Positions 6,573 to 14,350 of a stretch of DNA of 14,825 nucleotides are shown here, one piece after another. Positions within the stretch are counted from its first letter, which is position 1. The number at the start of each line of letters is the position of its first letter. The DNA is taken from contig JAQGMD010000281.1 in NCBI GenBank assembly GCA_028292565.1, positions 1-14,825 of the forward strand. The letters are read 5' to 3'. The notes below the pieces were generated by a model. It searched no databases. It saw nothing but the letters and a program-made list of their open reading frames with translations, and had not been told where the DNA came from. Source of the DNA: Burkholderia sp. GTDB taxonomy: Bacteria; Pseudomonadota; Gammaproteobacteria; Burkholderiales; Burkholderiaceae. The translations under genes were made by a program, and so were the position numbers.

Positions 6573-8261
6573 ATGCGCCGTCTGCCATCACTGCTTATAG
6601 CCACAGTTGTTTTAATGCTCACCGCGTCGTGTGGGGGCGGCGGGGGCGATCCGTCAAGCGCGGGATCGTCGCCTGCGATGCCGTTCAATGACATACCAAC
6701 TCGCGCGCAGGCGTCACGCATGCTTGGGCAGGCGACATTCGGTCCACGGATGACCGAGATAGACCGCCTCGCTTCAACCGGTTACACCGCCTGGCTGAAA
6801 GAGCAGTTTGAAAAACCGCGCAAGTCGCACCGGACCTACATCGACAATATCGCCGCAAAATCCGGGCAAGTTCCCAGCCAAAACCACTTCTACGAATCGT
6901 TCTGGCAGCAAGCTGTGAGCGGCGAAGACCAATTGCGGCAACGAGTTACTTATGCCTTGTCCCAGATTTTCGTTATCTCGTTTCAGGACGGCACCGTGGC
7001 GGGCTATCCGCGCGGAGTGGCGTCGTATTACGACACACTCGCCGCTCATGCATTCGGCAACTACCGCGACTTGCTGAAAGCGGTGTCCCTGCATCCGATG
7101 ATGGGCATCTACCTGAGCTCGATTCGCAACCGCAAGGAATCCGGCACCCAGGTGCCCGATGAAAACTATGCGCGCGAAGTCATGCAATTGCTGTCCATCG
7201 GGCTGTATGAACTGAATCAGGACGGGTCGCCAAAACTACGCAATAACGCACCGATTGAAACCTACACCAACGCCGACATTTCCGGCCTGGCGAAAGTGTT
7301 CACCGGTTGGAGCTGGGCCGGCCCGGACAAGAGCGATGCACGGTTCTACGGTGCCGCGCGGGCGACCGACCGTGAATGGCTGCCGATGCAGGGCTATCCG
7401 CAGTTCCATTCGACGTCCGAAAAAAGATTCCTTGGCGTGGCGATCAGCGGGCAAGCAGGAGCGAGTCCGGAAGCAAGTTTGAATGCGGCACTCGACCGAA
7501 TCTTCAACCATCCGAACGTCGGTCCATTCATCGGTAGGCAACTGATCCAACGCTTGGTCACAAGCAACCCTGGCCCCCAGTACGTCGCTCGCGTAGCTGC
7601 CGCTTTTGCTGATAATGGAAGAGGCGTCCGCGGCGACATGAAAGCAGTAATCACCGCGGTCCTGATCGACCCCGAAGCCCGCGCCAATCCGGATCCCGCC
7701 AAAACGGGGGGAGGCAAGTTACGCGAGCCGGTGCTGCGCCTGACGCATTGGATGCGCGCGTTCAACGCAACCTCGACATCAGCGCGCTACCTGGTCGCCA
7801 ATCTTGACGACCCTCTCGCTGCGCTTGGGCAGACGCCGATGCGCGCCCCCAGCGTCTTTAATTTTTACCGCCCCGGCTACACGCCGCCGAACACGTCGAT
7901 TGCCAAGGCCGGCCTCGTCGCCCCTGAGATGGAGATCACCGCCGAGCCTTCAGTGATCGGCTACCTCAACTTCATGCAAAGCATCATTGTTTTTGGCGTC
8001 GGCACGGGACGCGACATGCAGCCGAATTACAACGCTGAGATCGGGTTGGCTGACACACCCCAGCGAATACTTGAGCGGATAAATCTTTTACTCTTGGCCG
8101 GCGAAATGTCGCCGCAGCTTTCGGGCCACATCACGACTGCTCTGAATGCGATCCCTATCCCCACGGGTAATCCAACCAATGCCGCTGCAGCGAGAAAAAA
8201 TCGGGTCCACATGGCGGTCTTCCTGACGATGGCCTCCCCTGAATATATCGTTCAAAAATAG
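6573..8261 (+). CDS. DUF1800 family protein, predicted lipoprotein
   Basis: The 562-residue protein belongs to the DUF1800 family, whose biochemical role is not established. It starts at ATG 6573 with GGGAGGG and a good spacer upstream. Residues 1-19 form a signal peptide (MRRLPSLLIATVVLML), then LTASC with Cys20 followed by a Gly-rich linker, suggesting a lipoprotein, although the -3 residue is Thr rather than the usual Leu. The domain begins around 43: QASRMLGQATFGPRMTEIDR (46-65) is the typical N-terminal helix region, DENYAREVMQLLSIGLYELN (196-215) and YTNADISGLAKVFTGWSW (231-248) are the family core, and LREPVLRLTHWMRAF with PSVFNFYRPGY mark the C-terminal part. The next gene, a DUF1501 protein, starts 10 bp later; this pairing is recurrent across bacteria. 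The pair is probably exported and acts in the envelope, periplasm or outside. Confidence 0.93.
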   Translation: MRRLPSLLIATVVLMLTASCGGGGGDPSSAGSSPAMPFNDIPTRAQASRMLGQATFGPRMTEIDRLASTGYTAWLKEQFEKPRKSHRTYIDNIAAKSGQVPSQNHFYESFWQQAVSGEDQLRQRVTYALSQIFVISFQDGTVAGYPRGVASYYDTLAAHAFGNYRDLLKAVSLHPMMGIYLSSIRNRKESGTQVPDENYAREVMQLLSIGLYELNQDGSPKLRNNAPIETYTNADISGLAKVFTGWSWAGPDKSDARFYGAARATDREWLPMQGYPQFHSTSEKRFLGVAISGQAGASPEASLNAALDRIFNHPNVGPFIGRQLIQRLVTSNPGPQYVARVAAAFADNGRGVRGDMKAVITAVLIDPEARANPDPAKTGGGKLREPVLRLTHWMRAFNATSTSARYLVANLDDPLAALGQTPMRAPSVFNFYRPGYTPPNTSIAKAGLVAPEMEITAEPSVIGYLNFMQSIIVFGVGTGRDMQPNYNAEIGLADTPQRILERINLLLLAGEMSPQLSGHITTALNAIPIPTGNPTNAAAARKNRVHMAVFLTMASPEYIVQK

Positions 8262-8264
8262 GAG
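8261..8264 (+). promoter_or_regulatory. Shine-Dalgarno deciding the GTG start of the DUF1501 gene
   Basis: AGGAG begins within the DUF1800 stop codon (TAG, 8259-8261) and lies seven bases before the GTG at 8272. The GTG frame begins directly with the residues ahead of the Tat motif. This supports a non-ATG start and co-translation of the pair. Confidence 0.7.
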
Positions 8265-8271
8265 CTCTATC

Positions 8272-9714
8272 GTGACCGAAAACATAAACGCATCTCGCCG
8301 TCGATTCCTGCATGCGGCGTCTACCATGTCGGTTGGCGCGGCCGCAGCGCCGTTTGCGCTCAATCTCCTTACGGTCGGGGCCGCTGCGGCACAAACGGCG
8401 AACGATTACAAGGCGATCGTCTGTCTCTTTATGTCAGGGGGAAACGATCATGCCAATACGGTGTTGGCTACGGATTCCGCTTCATGGACCAGTTATGAGA
8501 CGGTGCGGAAGACAAGCGGTACAGATTCGATCGCATTGCCGCGAGTCGGCGACTCCGGCGGAGTTTTGCCGATTGTGCCCGTGACTACACAAGGCCGCAC
8601 GTTCGCGTTACACCCGAACCTAGGGCCACTTCGGGACTTATTCGCCGGCGGCCGCGCGGCGATTGTCGCCAACGTCGGCCCCTTGATCGTACCGACCACA
8701 GTCGCGCAATTCCGGGCACAAAGTGTACCGTTACCACCGAAATTGTTTTCCCATAACGACCAACAGTCAGTGTGGCAATCCATTCAGCCGGAGGGCGCCA
8801 GATTCGGTTGGGGCGGACGCATTGGCGACATGGTGGCATCAATGAATACGAATGCCACTTTCACCTCCGTGTCCGCTTCCGGCAACGCCGTCTTCCTCGC
8901 CGGGGAAAGCGTCAATCAATACCAGGTCAGTGCGTCTGGCGCGGTGCCGATTAATGGCTTGTCCGGATCACTGTTTGGAGCACCGGCTAATGCCAACCCG
9001 TTGCGAGAGATTATTACCGCGGATCGCAGCAACCTGTTCGAACGAGAACATGCGGCCATTGTCCGTCGTTCGATTGCCGCGCAGGGGGTGCTCAGCGCAG
9101 CAATGGCTCCCGCGGGTCCCGGCGGTGTGCCCGATCCGACGCAATACACCAACCCGAACACCGGCGTACTGTCGACCAATTCGCTGGCAACGCAATTGCA
9201 AACAGTCGCACGAATCATCGCCGGCCGCGGTGTATTGGGGGCGCGTCGCCAGGTGTTCTTCGTCAATATGGGAGGTTTTGATACCCACGATCTGCAACGC
9301 TCGATGCACGCGGACCTAATGACACGCCTGGCCCACGCGATTTCGTACTTCGATACCGTGCTCGCCAGCCTGGGTGGCAGCGATATGAGAAAACAGGTCA
9401 CCTTATTTACCGCGTCAGACTTCGGACGCACCTTCACCAGCAACGGCGACGGTACGGACCATGGGTGGGGCTCACATCACTTTGTGGTCGGCGGCGCTGT
9501 CAAAGGACGTGAGATCTACGGCATGTTTCCCGAAACGGGTCTCGGACACAGCCATGATGCCGGTTCCGGTAGCCTGCTGCCGACAATTTCAGTTGACCAA
9601 TATGGTGCTACCCTGGCCAGCTGGTTCGGGTTGACGTGGAACGAGATCGTCGACATCTTCCCCGATATCCGCAATTTCACGAACCGCACTCCCGCTCTTG
9701 GATTTATGGCTTGA
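8272..9714 (+). CDS. DUF1501 family protein with Tat signal peptide
   Basis: The 480-residue protein belongs to the DUF1501 family, related in fold to the alkaline phosphatase/sulfatase superfamily; no activity is established. The N-terminus carries a twin-arginine signal, SRRRFLHAA at 8-16, then a hydrophobic stretch and an Ala-rich cleavage region near AAAAQT (37-42), so it should be folded before export by Tat. Landmarks are LFMSGGNDHANT (52-63), SHNDQQSVW (160-168), GWGGRIGD (179-186), MGGFDTHD (333-340), SDFGRT (382-387) and GTDHGWGSHHFVVGG (394-408). The Asp and His residues of the last three blocks are likely metal or active-site positions by analogy with the superfamily. The gene follows DUF1800 after 10 bp, with AGGAG seven bases before the GTG start, so the two are one transcript. 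Confidence 0.94.
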   Translation: MTENINASRRRFLHAASTMSVGAAAAPFALNLLTVGAAAAQTANDYKAIVCLFMSGGNDHANTVLATDSASWTSYETVRKTSGTDSIALPRVGDSGGVLPIVPVTTQGRTFALHPNLGPLRDLFAGGRAAIVANVGPLIVPTTVAQFRAQSVPLPPKLFSHNDQQSVWQSIQPEGARFGWGGRIGDMVASMNTNATFTSVSASGNAVFLAGESVNQYQVSASGAVPINGLSGSLFGAPANANPLREIITADRSNLFEREHAAIVRRSIAAQGVLSAAMAPAGPGGVPDPTQYTNPNTGVLSTNSLATQLQTVARIIAGRGVLGARRQVFFVNMGGFDTHDLQRSMHADLMTRLAHAISYFDTVLASLGGSDMRKQVTLFTASDFGRTFTSNGDGTDHGWGSHHFVVGGAVKGREIYGMFPETGLGHSHDAGSGSLLPTISVDQYGATLASWFGLTWNEIVDIFPDIRNFTNRTPALGFMA

Positions 9715-9808
9715 GGTCGGCTGCTCAGCAACAACAATGGATTGGAATTATGAATGGGTTCTGACTCGAGTGAGGTGATCCTGATCTGTGCTGGACCCGT
9801 CCCTCTAA
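9715..9808. other. Short spacer between the DUF1501 stop and the insertion sequence
   Basis: These 94 bp contain no gene and no clear terminator hairpin. The last four bases (CTAA, 9805-9808) abut the IS end. Confidence 0.5.
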
Positions 9809-9825
9809 TACTACTGCGTCATTAG
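9809..9825 (+). repeat. IS terminal inverted repeat, left end
   Basis: TACTACTGCGTCATTAG matches the complement of the other IS end at 16 of 17 positions. It lies 9 bp beyond the end of the frame that continues the transposase C-terminus. Confidence 0.88.
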
Positions 9826-9834
9826 TTTGGGGAG

Positions 9835-10050
9835 CTATTGAAGCATAGTAACAATGGTATTTGTGTCCTCTTTGCGAAACGAGTTGGTAATTCGCGTTCG
9901 AATGACCGCTTGAGGCAGTTCTGACGCCACCTTCTTTCGCTTTCTGCGTTCAAAGCCGGCGCCACTGTCAAGGCGGCTGGCCAGTTTGGCAATGAGCTCC
10001 AGCCGCAGCGTCGTGACCGAGTCAGGCACGTGGCGTTGCCTCCGAACGGG
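9835..10050 (-). pseudogene. Out-of-frame C-terminal tail of the transposase
   Basis: In the frame one base away from the transposase, codons from about 10047 read VRRQRHVPDSVTTLRLELIA and continue to TAG at 9837-9835. IS701-type transposases commonly carry an 'RH-P-S--TLR--L---L' segment at their C-terminus, as I recall, so this probably belonged to the transposase before an indel near 10045-10052. A GTG at 10029 would also allow it to be read separately (64 residues). No independent function is suggested. Confidence 0.5.
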
Positions 10051-11302
10051 CGCCGCGCGGACGGAAACCTTCGGGTAGCGTAAGCGTTTTGCGTTGTGCA
10101 GTCTTTTTTTTTCGTAGCCGCTGCCCGACTAAGAAGCCGTACGCCGCGATACAGAGGCTCGCGTGGTGGTGAAAGCCGCGCCAGCCACGTCCTTCGTAAT
10201 GCCCCAACCCAAACTCCTGTTTCAGTTCCTGATAGTCGCGTTCAATACGCCACCGCATCTTCGCGATGCTCACGAGCTCCTGCATCGAGACCTCGACCGG
10301 CAGATTCGACAGCCAGTACTTGGTCGGTTCCTCTTTATCTTCGGGCCATTCGAGCAGTAACCAGGCTTCGGGGTGGGGTTCGCATCGCAGGTAGTCCCTA
10401 TGCGCCGGCCGTACCCGCACTCTCGCAAAGCGGGAAGACAGCTCAGCATTGGTGCCTTCGCGCCATGCGACCTTGCTCCATGCCTGGGTTGGCAATGCCA
10501 ACGCCAATTCCTTGACCGATAGCGGTTCGTGACCCGGGCCACGCTGTAATCGTGTTGGCCGCGTGCCTCGGCCTCGATAAGGTTTAGGCGGCAGCGGCCC
10601 GCTATCCGGTCCCCGTACGCTCGTGCCCGGCCCAATCCCCACCACATAGTCCAGTTCCATTGCTTCGAGCTCTTCGCGAAACGCGCACTCATTGCCGTAG
10701 GCGGCATCGGCGACCACCGTCCCCACCGGCACGCCGGCAGCCTTCGCCGTCTGTATCTGCTCCAACGCGATCTGCGGCTTGGTGGCAAAGTCAATTGACT
10801 CGGGCACCCCAGCCGTCCACCGTCGCTGCTCATCTTCGCACCATGCTTGTAGCAAATACAGACGGCAGGCAATCGGAATGCTGGCCAATGCAGTCGCCAG
10901 AGACAACGTCACCGTAATTTGGCAATTATCCTGCTTGCGCGTTTGCCCGCAGTACTGCCGGCCAACGCCGACCGAATGCTTTCCCTTCTTGGGAGTCCCT
11001 GTATCGTGAACGATCCAAAACCAATCCCGCGCTTGGCGTGCCATCAGCGGTTGTACCCATGCGCGCACTTGCTTGAGCATCGCATCATCTGACCAGTCCG
11101 ACTGGCCGACGAAGTGCAGCAGCGATTGGTGCTTGGCACTCACGTGCCGCGGATCCAATTGCGCCGCTAGCGGTTCGACACTCTTGCGCGGCACCGGCAG
11201 CATCAAGCCAGTGCAATACTCTTTCATTGGCCCTACCCGATCAACATGCGCCAAGGCAGCGGCCAAATGGTCTAGGTAGTGATCAAAATCATCCGTCTTC
11301 AT
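10022..11302 (-). CDS. IS701-family DDE transposase, probably frameshifted near its C-terminus
   Basis: The 426-residue transposase would cut and rejoin the IS ends. The first catalytic Asp is Asp100 in VHDTGTPKKGKHSVG, followed by RQYCGQTRKQDNCQ (115-128); the second is Asp199 in VVADAAYGN (196-204); the Glu is Glu359 in RIERDYQELKQEFGLGHYEG. These blocks are characteristic of IS701. The ATG at 11302 has GAGGAG eight bases upstream. After EGFRPRGA the frame ends quickly (RSEATPRA, stop). The frame shifted by one base continues as RQRHVPDSVTTLRLELIAKL to a stop at 9835, almost at the IS end; this resembles the tail I associate with IS701 transposases. All three catalytic residues remain, so loss of activity is not certain. 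Confidence 0.88.
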   Translation of the reverse strand: MKTDDFDHYLDHLAAALAHVDRVGPMKEYCTGLMLPVPRKSVEPLAAQLDPRHVSAKHQSLLHFVGQSDWSDDAMLKQVRAWVQPLMARQARDWFWIVHDTGTPKKGKHSVGVGRQYCGQTRKQDNCQITVTLSLATALASIPIACRLYLLQAWCEDEQRRWTAGVPESIDFATKPQIALEQIQTAKAAGVPVGTVVADAAYGNECAFREELEAMELDYVVGIGPGTSVRGPDSGPLPPKPYRGRGTRPTRLQRGPGHEPLSVKELALALPTQAWSKVAWREGTNAELSSRFARVRVRPAHRDYLRCEPHPEAWLLLEWPEDKEEPTKYWLSNLPVEVSMQELVSIAKMRWRIERDYQELKQEFGLGHYEGRGWRGFHHHASLCIAAYGFLVGQRLRKKKTAQRKTLTLPEGFRPRGARSEATPRA

Positions 11303-11424
11303 TGTGCCGTCTCCTCGAGAAGACGGCTCATTTTACGGACAATGCATCTGATTTGATACGCGTGAGGTCAGGCAAATTTCTCCTTGCAAACCGCTGCGGC
11401 CCGCGCCAATGCTGGACTGCAGAG

Positions 11425-11441
11425 CTAATGACGCAATAGTA
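11425..11441 (-). repeat. IS terminal inverted repeat, right end (upstream of the transposase)
   Basis: Read on the minus strand this is TACTATTGCGTCATTAG, 16 of 17 identical to the left end. It lies about 120 bp upstream of the transposase ATG. Confidence 0.88.
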
Positions 11442-11631
11442 CAAACTGTCTGGAATAGCCGAAGTGCCTGACCTACTCCCCGATCAACATCCACGCCGGA
11501 AACACATCGATGCCAGGGTGCCGAGGCGCAGCATTAAACTACTCATGGATCACTTAAATCGCGACAGCAGCCGATCGAATAATCAAGGCGGAGACTCCAT
11601 ACCTTGGGGTTGAGAGTGCACTATCCGCCTG

Positions 11632-11658
11632 GCATTCTGAGCGGAGCGAGGAATCTGA
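11632..11658. repeat. Possible dispersed-repeat motif (CATTCTGAGCG type)
   Basis: The segment contains CATTCTGAGCGGAGCGAGG followed by AATCTGA. I recall very similar strings (CATTCTGAGCGNAGCGANGAATCT) scattered between genes in several environmental bacterial genomes. Only one copy is in this window, so its status as a repeat rests on memory, not on the sequence. Confidence 0.25.
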
Positions 11659-11682
11659 CTTCCCACTCGTCACGCGACACTG

Positions 11683-11900
11683 AGCTTCCTCATGGCTTGA
11701 CCGGGCTGCGCTAAGCTGCCTCTCCGTGACCACATGTTTATCGGTGGTGTCACGCAAGATCACTGCATAACCGCGTTCACTCCCCGAGCGAACAACCGGA
11801 GCTGAAATCTGTTCGCGAAATGGTCCCATCCACTCCCCTGACACCCGCGTCTGTACGGAAGCTTTTCGGACATCTGCGACTTGTACATCCTGTCTTGGCT
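11683..11900 (-). pseudogene. Possible remnant of a PAS-type sensor protein
   Basis: The minus frame reads QTRVSGEWMGPFREQISAPV and then GYAVILRDTTDKHVVTERQL. The second string resembles the end of a PAS domain and its following helix (compare the common GYV-ILRDITERK-AEE-L pattern in sensor kinases and diguanylate cyclases). Upstream a stop interrupts it within about 25 codons, and downstream it runs into the repeat-like motif, so if genuine it is a fragment of about 60-70 residues. The match is by eye and could be chance. Confidence 0.25.
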
Positions 11901-12006
11901 TAGACCGGCGCCGCGTCGCCTAGCAGCCAATATCAATCCAGTTGCCATGAACAGGACGCGGCCGGATCCAGCACCGAAGAAACAAAACTCGTAAATCGTG
12001 TATGGA

Positions 12007-13257
12007 TTAACGGGCTGCCGCGGCAGGCGCGCTCGCCGGTATGCCGAGCGTCGCATACGTCTCCAACATGGAGCTGGTATAGGCGGCGCGGTTAAAGCGC
12101 TGTTCCACAAGCGCCCGAGCGGCGCGTCCGCAAGCGGCTATTTCACCAGCGCTCATCGCCTGCACGCGTGAAAGAAGTTTAGCAAGCGCTTCGACATTAC
12201 CACTTTCGAAACACCAACCGGAAACGCCCTCTTCCACCATTTCCGGAATTCCCCCGATATCGGCGCCAATAACGGGCTTACCCAGCGCGAAACTTTCCAG
12301 CACACTCATCGGCGCGTTTTCATACCATTCGGATGGCAAGACAACTGCTTTGGCACCGCCTACTAAGGAGCTGAGTGCTTCACCAGAGCGGTAGCCGAGG
12401 AACTCAACGTCTGCCTCCAACGCACTTTGTAACGCTTTCAACGATGCTTCTTCTGGCCCCGTGCCTACGATTCTAAGTTGAACACCTGCAATCTTTGCTG
12501 CGGTCATCAGCGTACTTACCCCTTTTTCGGGTGCGAGACGGCCGAAATATAAAAAATAGTCGCCACCGTCAAAAGCCGGCTTGAAGCGCGACGTATTTAC
12601 GTAGTTCGGTATGTAGACAAACTTGTCCTCCGGCCAGCCCCACTCGATAAACTTTTTCATGAAGAAACGGCTCGGCACAACGACCCGGTCGACATGGGTC
12701 TGGTAGGTGTTCAGGAAACGGTGAACTGCACTTTCGGCGGCTACGACGGTACTGGTGGCCAGCGATCCGCGTACGCACCGGTGCTTGATCACATTGAGCA
12801 CGCTGCCGCCATTGCAGCGCTCGCAGATGCCGGATGCATTGAGCATCTTGTATGCCGGACAAGCAATCTTCAAGTCATGCGCTGTCATTACCACTGGCAC
12901 CCCGGCCTTCTTAAGCACCGGAAGAATCGCCGGTGACAAGTGGTGGTAGATGCAATGCAGATGCGCGACATCGGCAGGAAAATTCTCCAGCAACTCCCGC
13001 AACTTTTTCTGCGCTTCAAACGAATACACGACCTTGGCAGCCATCGCGATTTTTTGCGTGAGCGTATAGGCGTGCCCAAATTCAAGTTCATTCACGAAAT
13101 ACGGCGACCACTCGGATTCAAAATTCTTTGGATGATGCATCGCGAAAAACGCATTTTCCCATCCGAGCTCTTCCATCAGTGCAGCGTGGTCGAAGTACAC
13201 GACATCAGAACCGCCACGACGATAGTGATAATTGTTAATGCTAAGAATATTCGGCAT
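12007..13257 (-). CDS. Glycosyltransferase family 4 (GT-B) with four-cysteine motif
   Basis: This 416-residue glycosyltransferase would extend the polysaccharide repeat unit at the cytoplasmic face of the membrane. The N-terminal acceptor domain starts MPNILSINNYHYRRGGSDVV with the glycine loop at 15-16. VAHLHCIYHHLSPAIL (97-112) and MTAHDLKIACPAYKML (124-139) are typical of polysaccharide GT4 enzymes. The donor domain shows YFGRLAPEKGV (237-247) and an E-x7-E motif with Glu313 and Glu321 (ENAPMSVLE), then GKPVIGADIGGIPE (326-339). Four cysteines at 133, 145, 148 and 161 form a C-x11-C-x2-C-x12-C arrangement that may bind a metal. The start is ATG 13257, with a weak GAGAG upstream. It follows the nitroreductase gene by 63 bp on the same strand. 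Substrate cannot be told; an Ala-rich tail ends the protein. Confidence 0.92.
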   Translation of the reverse strand: MPNILSINNYHYRRGGSDVVYFDHAALMEELGWENAFFAMHHPKNFESEWSPYFVNELEFGHAYTLTQKIAMAAKVVYSFEAQKKLRELLENFPADVAHLHCIYHHLSPAILPVLKKAGVPVVMTAHDLKIACPAYKMLNASGICERCNGGSVLNVIKHRCVRGSLATSTVVAAESAVHRFLNTYQTHVDRVVVPSRFFMKKFIEWGWPEDKFVYIPNYVNTSRFKPAFDGGDYFLYFGRLAPEKGVSTLMTAAKIAGVQLRIVGTGPEEASLKALQSALEADVEFLGYRSGEALSSLVGGAKAVVLPSEWYENAPMSVLESFALGKPVIGADIGGIPEMVEEGVSGWCFESGNVEALAKLLSRVQAMSAGEIAACGRAARALVEQRFNRAAYTSSMLETYATLGIPASAPAAAAR

Positions 13258-13320
13258 GGATGCGCTCTCGTGTGTGGGCTACACCGCACCGTGGCCCGGT
13301 GCAGGCGTCAGCGGGCTGAT

Positions 13321-14343
13321 TCAATGAACAACAAGGCACCGATCCACCGGCGAACGGGTTGACCGGGCAACATTAAACTCCTCCGGTAGCGTCCCGGCCG
13401 CAATGAGCATGATGATTTGTTCCGGCCCGGGAATGCCCGCCGCCACGCGAAGCTCCTTGTCCGTCGACCGCTCTTTGGACCAGTTCAAACAGCACGTTCC
13501 ATACCCAAGGTCGTGCAGCGCCAGACAGATCGACATCGAAAACATGCCACCATCGATCCACGCCTGATAACGCTCACCGACATCGACAAAAAAACTGAGA
13601 TCGCACGTAATGACAAGCACCGCAGATGCCCGGTCGCCGAATCCCCGGCTACAGCCCTGAATCTCGAGAAGCTTGGGCAGATGCTCTTTATCACTAAAGG
13701 CGTGAACCTTCCAGGCCTGCCTGTTGCAGACCGACGGAGTCTTTTGAGCGATCTCCACAGCGAGCCGGATGTCCTGTTGCGGAATCGTCCCGCCGCTGAA
13801 GTTCCTCACGCTGTGCCGCGACTCGAAGAAACCGCGAAACCCCGAGCTGCGAGCGAAGTCGAGATCAGCGCGCCTCACTCGCGTTACGCCGCCCGACCAC
13901 GAACTGACCGTCTGTTGAGGCAATCCATGCTTCGTAACGATGGCAGCCAAACGCCCTTGTACGTATTGGGCGTCATGGCCTATGCGCTCGTGAAATGCAA
14001 CATACTCACTCATCGCTGCAAACGCCGTCGCCGCAGGCTCACTAATTCCAAAATCAGTGAAGTACGCGTCGATTTCATCCAGCAGTCTTGGAATCACTTT
14101 CATACCGAATCCCGGTCGTGGATTTGGCAGGCTCAGTCCTTTCTCCACTTGATGATAGAACAGCGTGAGGCTGGCCGCCCGCTCGGACTGCAACCACCTG
14201 CTTTTGTTCATGCCGGAATAGAAAAGGAAACGACGGAAGTCGTATACGTAATCAGGCAGCATCCGCATGGCGAAATACGCATCCCGGATCAGCTTGTGCG
14301 CAAACGTTGGCGTATATCGCAAAATCACTTTCTTGTAGTTCAT
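13321..14343 (-). CDS. Nitroreductase-family flavoprotein with long N-terminal extension
   Basis: The C-terminal half (172-340) is a nitroreductase-type FMN domain: ESRHSVRNF at 174-182 (FMN-contacting Arg-x-Ser-x-Arg pattern), TPSVCNRQAWKVH at 202-214, and the DLGYGTCCLNW block at 278-288. Such enzymes use NAD(P)H to reduce diverse substrates through bound FMN. The first 170 residues are not part of the usual 200-residue nitroreductase; they are helical-looking (SRWLQSERAASLTLFYHQVE, 48-67, and LLDEIDAYFTDFGI, 87-100) and I recognise no family. The gene sits between a putative glycoside hydrolase and a glycosyltransferase, suggesting a part in polysaccharide modification or assembly, but the substrate is unknown. 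The ATG at 14343 follows a weak purine stretch; the stop is 63 bp before the glycosyltransferase. Confidence 0.88.
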   Translation of the reverse strand: MNYKKVILRYTPTFAHKLIRDAYFAMRMLPDYVYDFRRFLFYSGMNKSRWLQSERAASLTLFYHQVEKGLSLPNPRPGFGMKVIPRLLDEIDAYFTDFGISEPAATAFAAMSEYVAFHERIGHDAQYVQGRLAAIVTKHGLPQQTVSSWSGGVTRVRRADLDFARSSGFRGFFESRHSVRNFSGGTIPQQDIRLAVEIAQKTPSVCNRQAWKVHAFSDKEHLPKLLEIQGCSRGFGDRASAVLVITCDLSFFVDVGERYQAWIDGGMFSMSICLALHDLGYGTCCLNWSKERSTDKELRVAAGIPGPEQIIMLIAAGTLPEEFNVARSTRSPVDRCLVVH

Positions 14344-14350
14344 GGTTTTA

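Larger units (their letters stand above)
9809..11441 (-). mobile_element. IS701-family insertion sequence, 1633 bp
   Basis: The element is bounded by 17-bp terminal inverted repeats with one mismatch: TACTACTGCGTCATTAG at 9809-9825, and the complement of TACTATTGCGTCATTAG at 11425-11441. It holds one minus-strand DDE transposase with IS701-type motifs. Flanking four-base sequences are CTAA on the left and CAAA on the right. IS701-family elements are known to make four-base target duplications, so this could be a duplication with one changed base, or the flanks may have been rearranged. It lies between two convergent units and disrupts no recognisable gene. Confidence 0.88.
11442..12006. other. 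565-bp stretch without an intact gene
   Basis: No frame here gives a convincing intact protein. It holds a possible remnant of a PAS-like sensor domain on the minus strand (about 11683-11900), and a 27-bp motif at 11632-11658 that resembles a dispersed repeat. The region lies between the IS and the stop of the second glycosyltransferase, and looks like decayed DNA at a rearranged junction. Confidence 0.5.

Noticed and set aside
9715..9808. Search for a terminator after the DUF1501 gene
   Set aside because: No stable GC-rich stem followed by a T run was found, only short palindromes such as ACTCGAGT.
11900..12000. Minus-strand FFGAGSGRVLFMATGLILAA followed by RRR, resembling a PEP-CTERM or similar C-terminal sorting signal
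   Set aside because: The frame has no PEP or equivalent motif, continues past the arginines without a stop, and is antisense-free but in decayed DNA with no matching upstream gene; the likeness is too weak.
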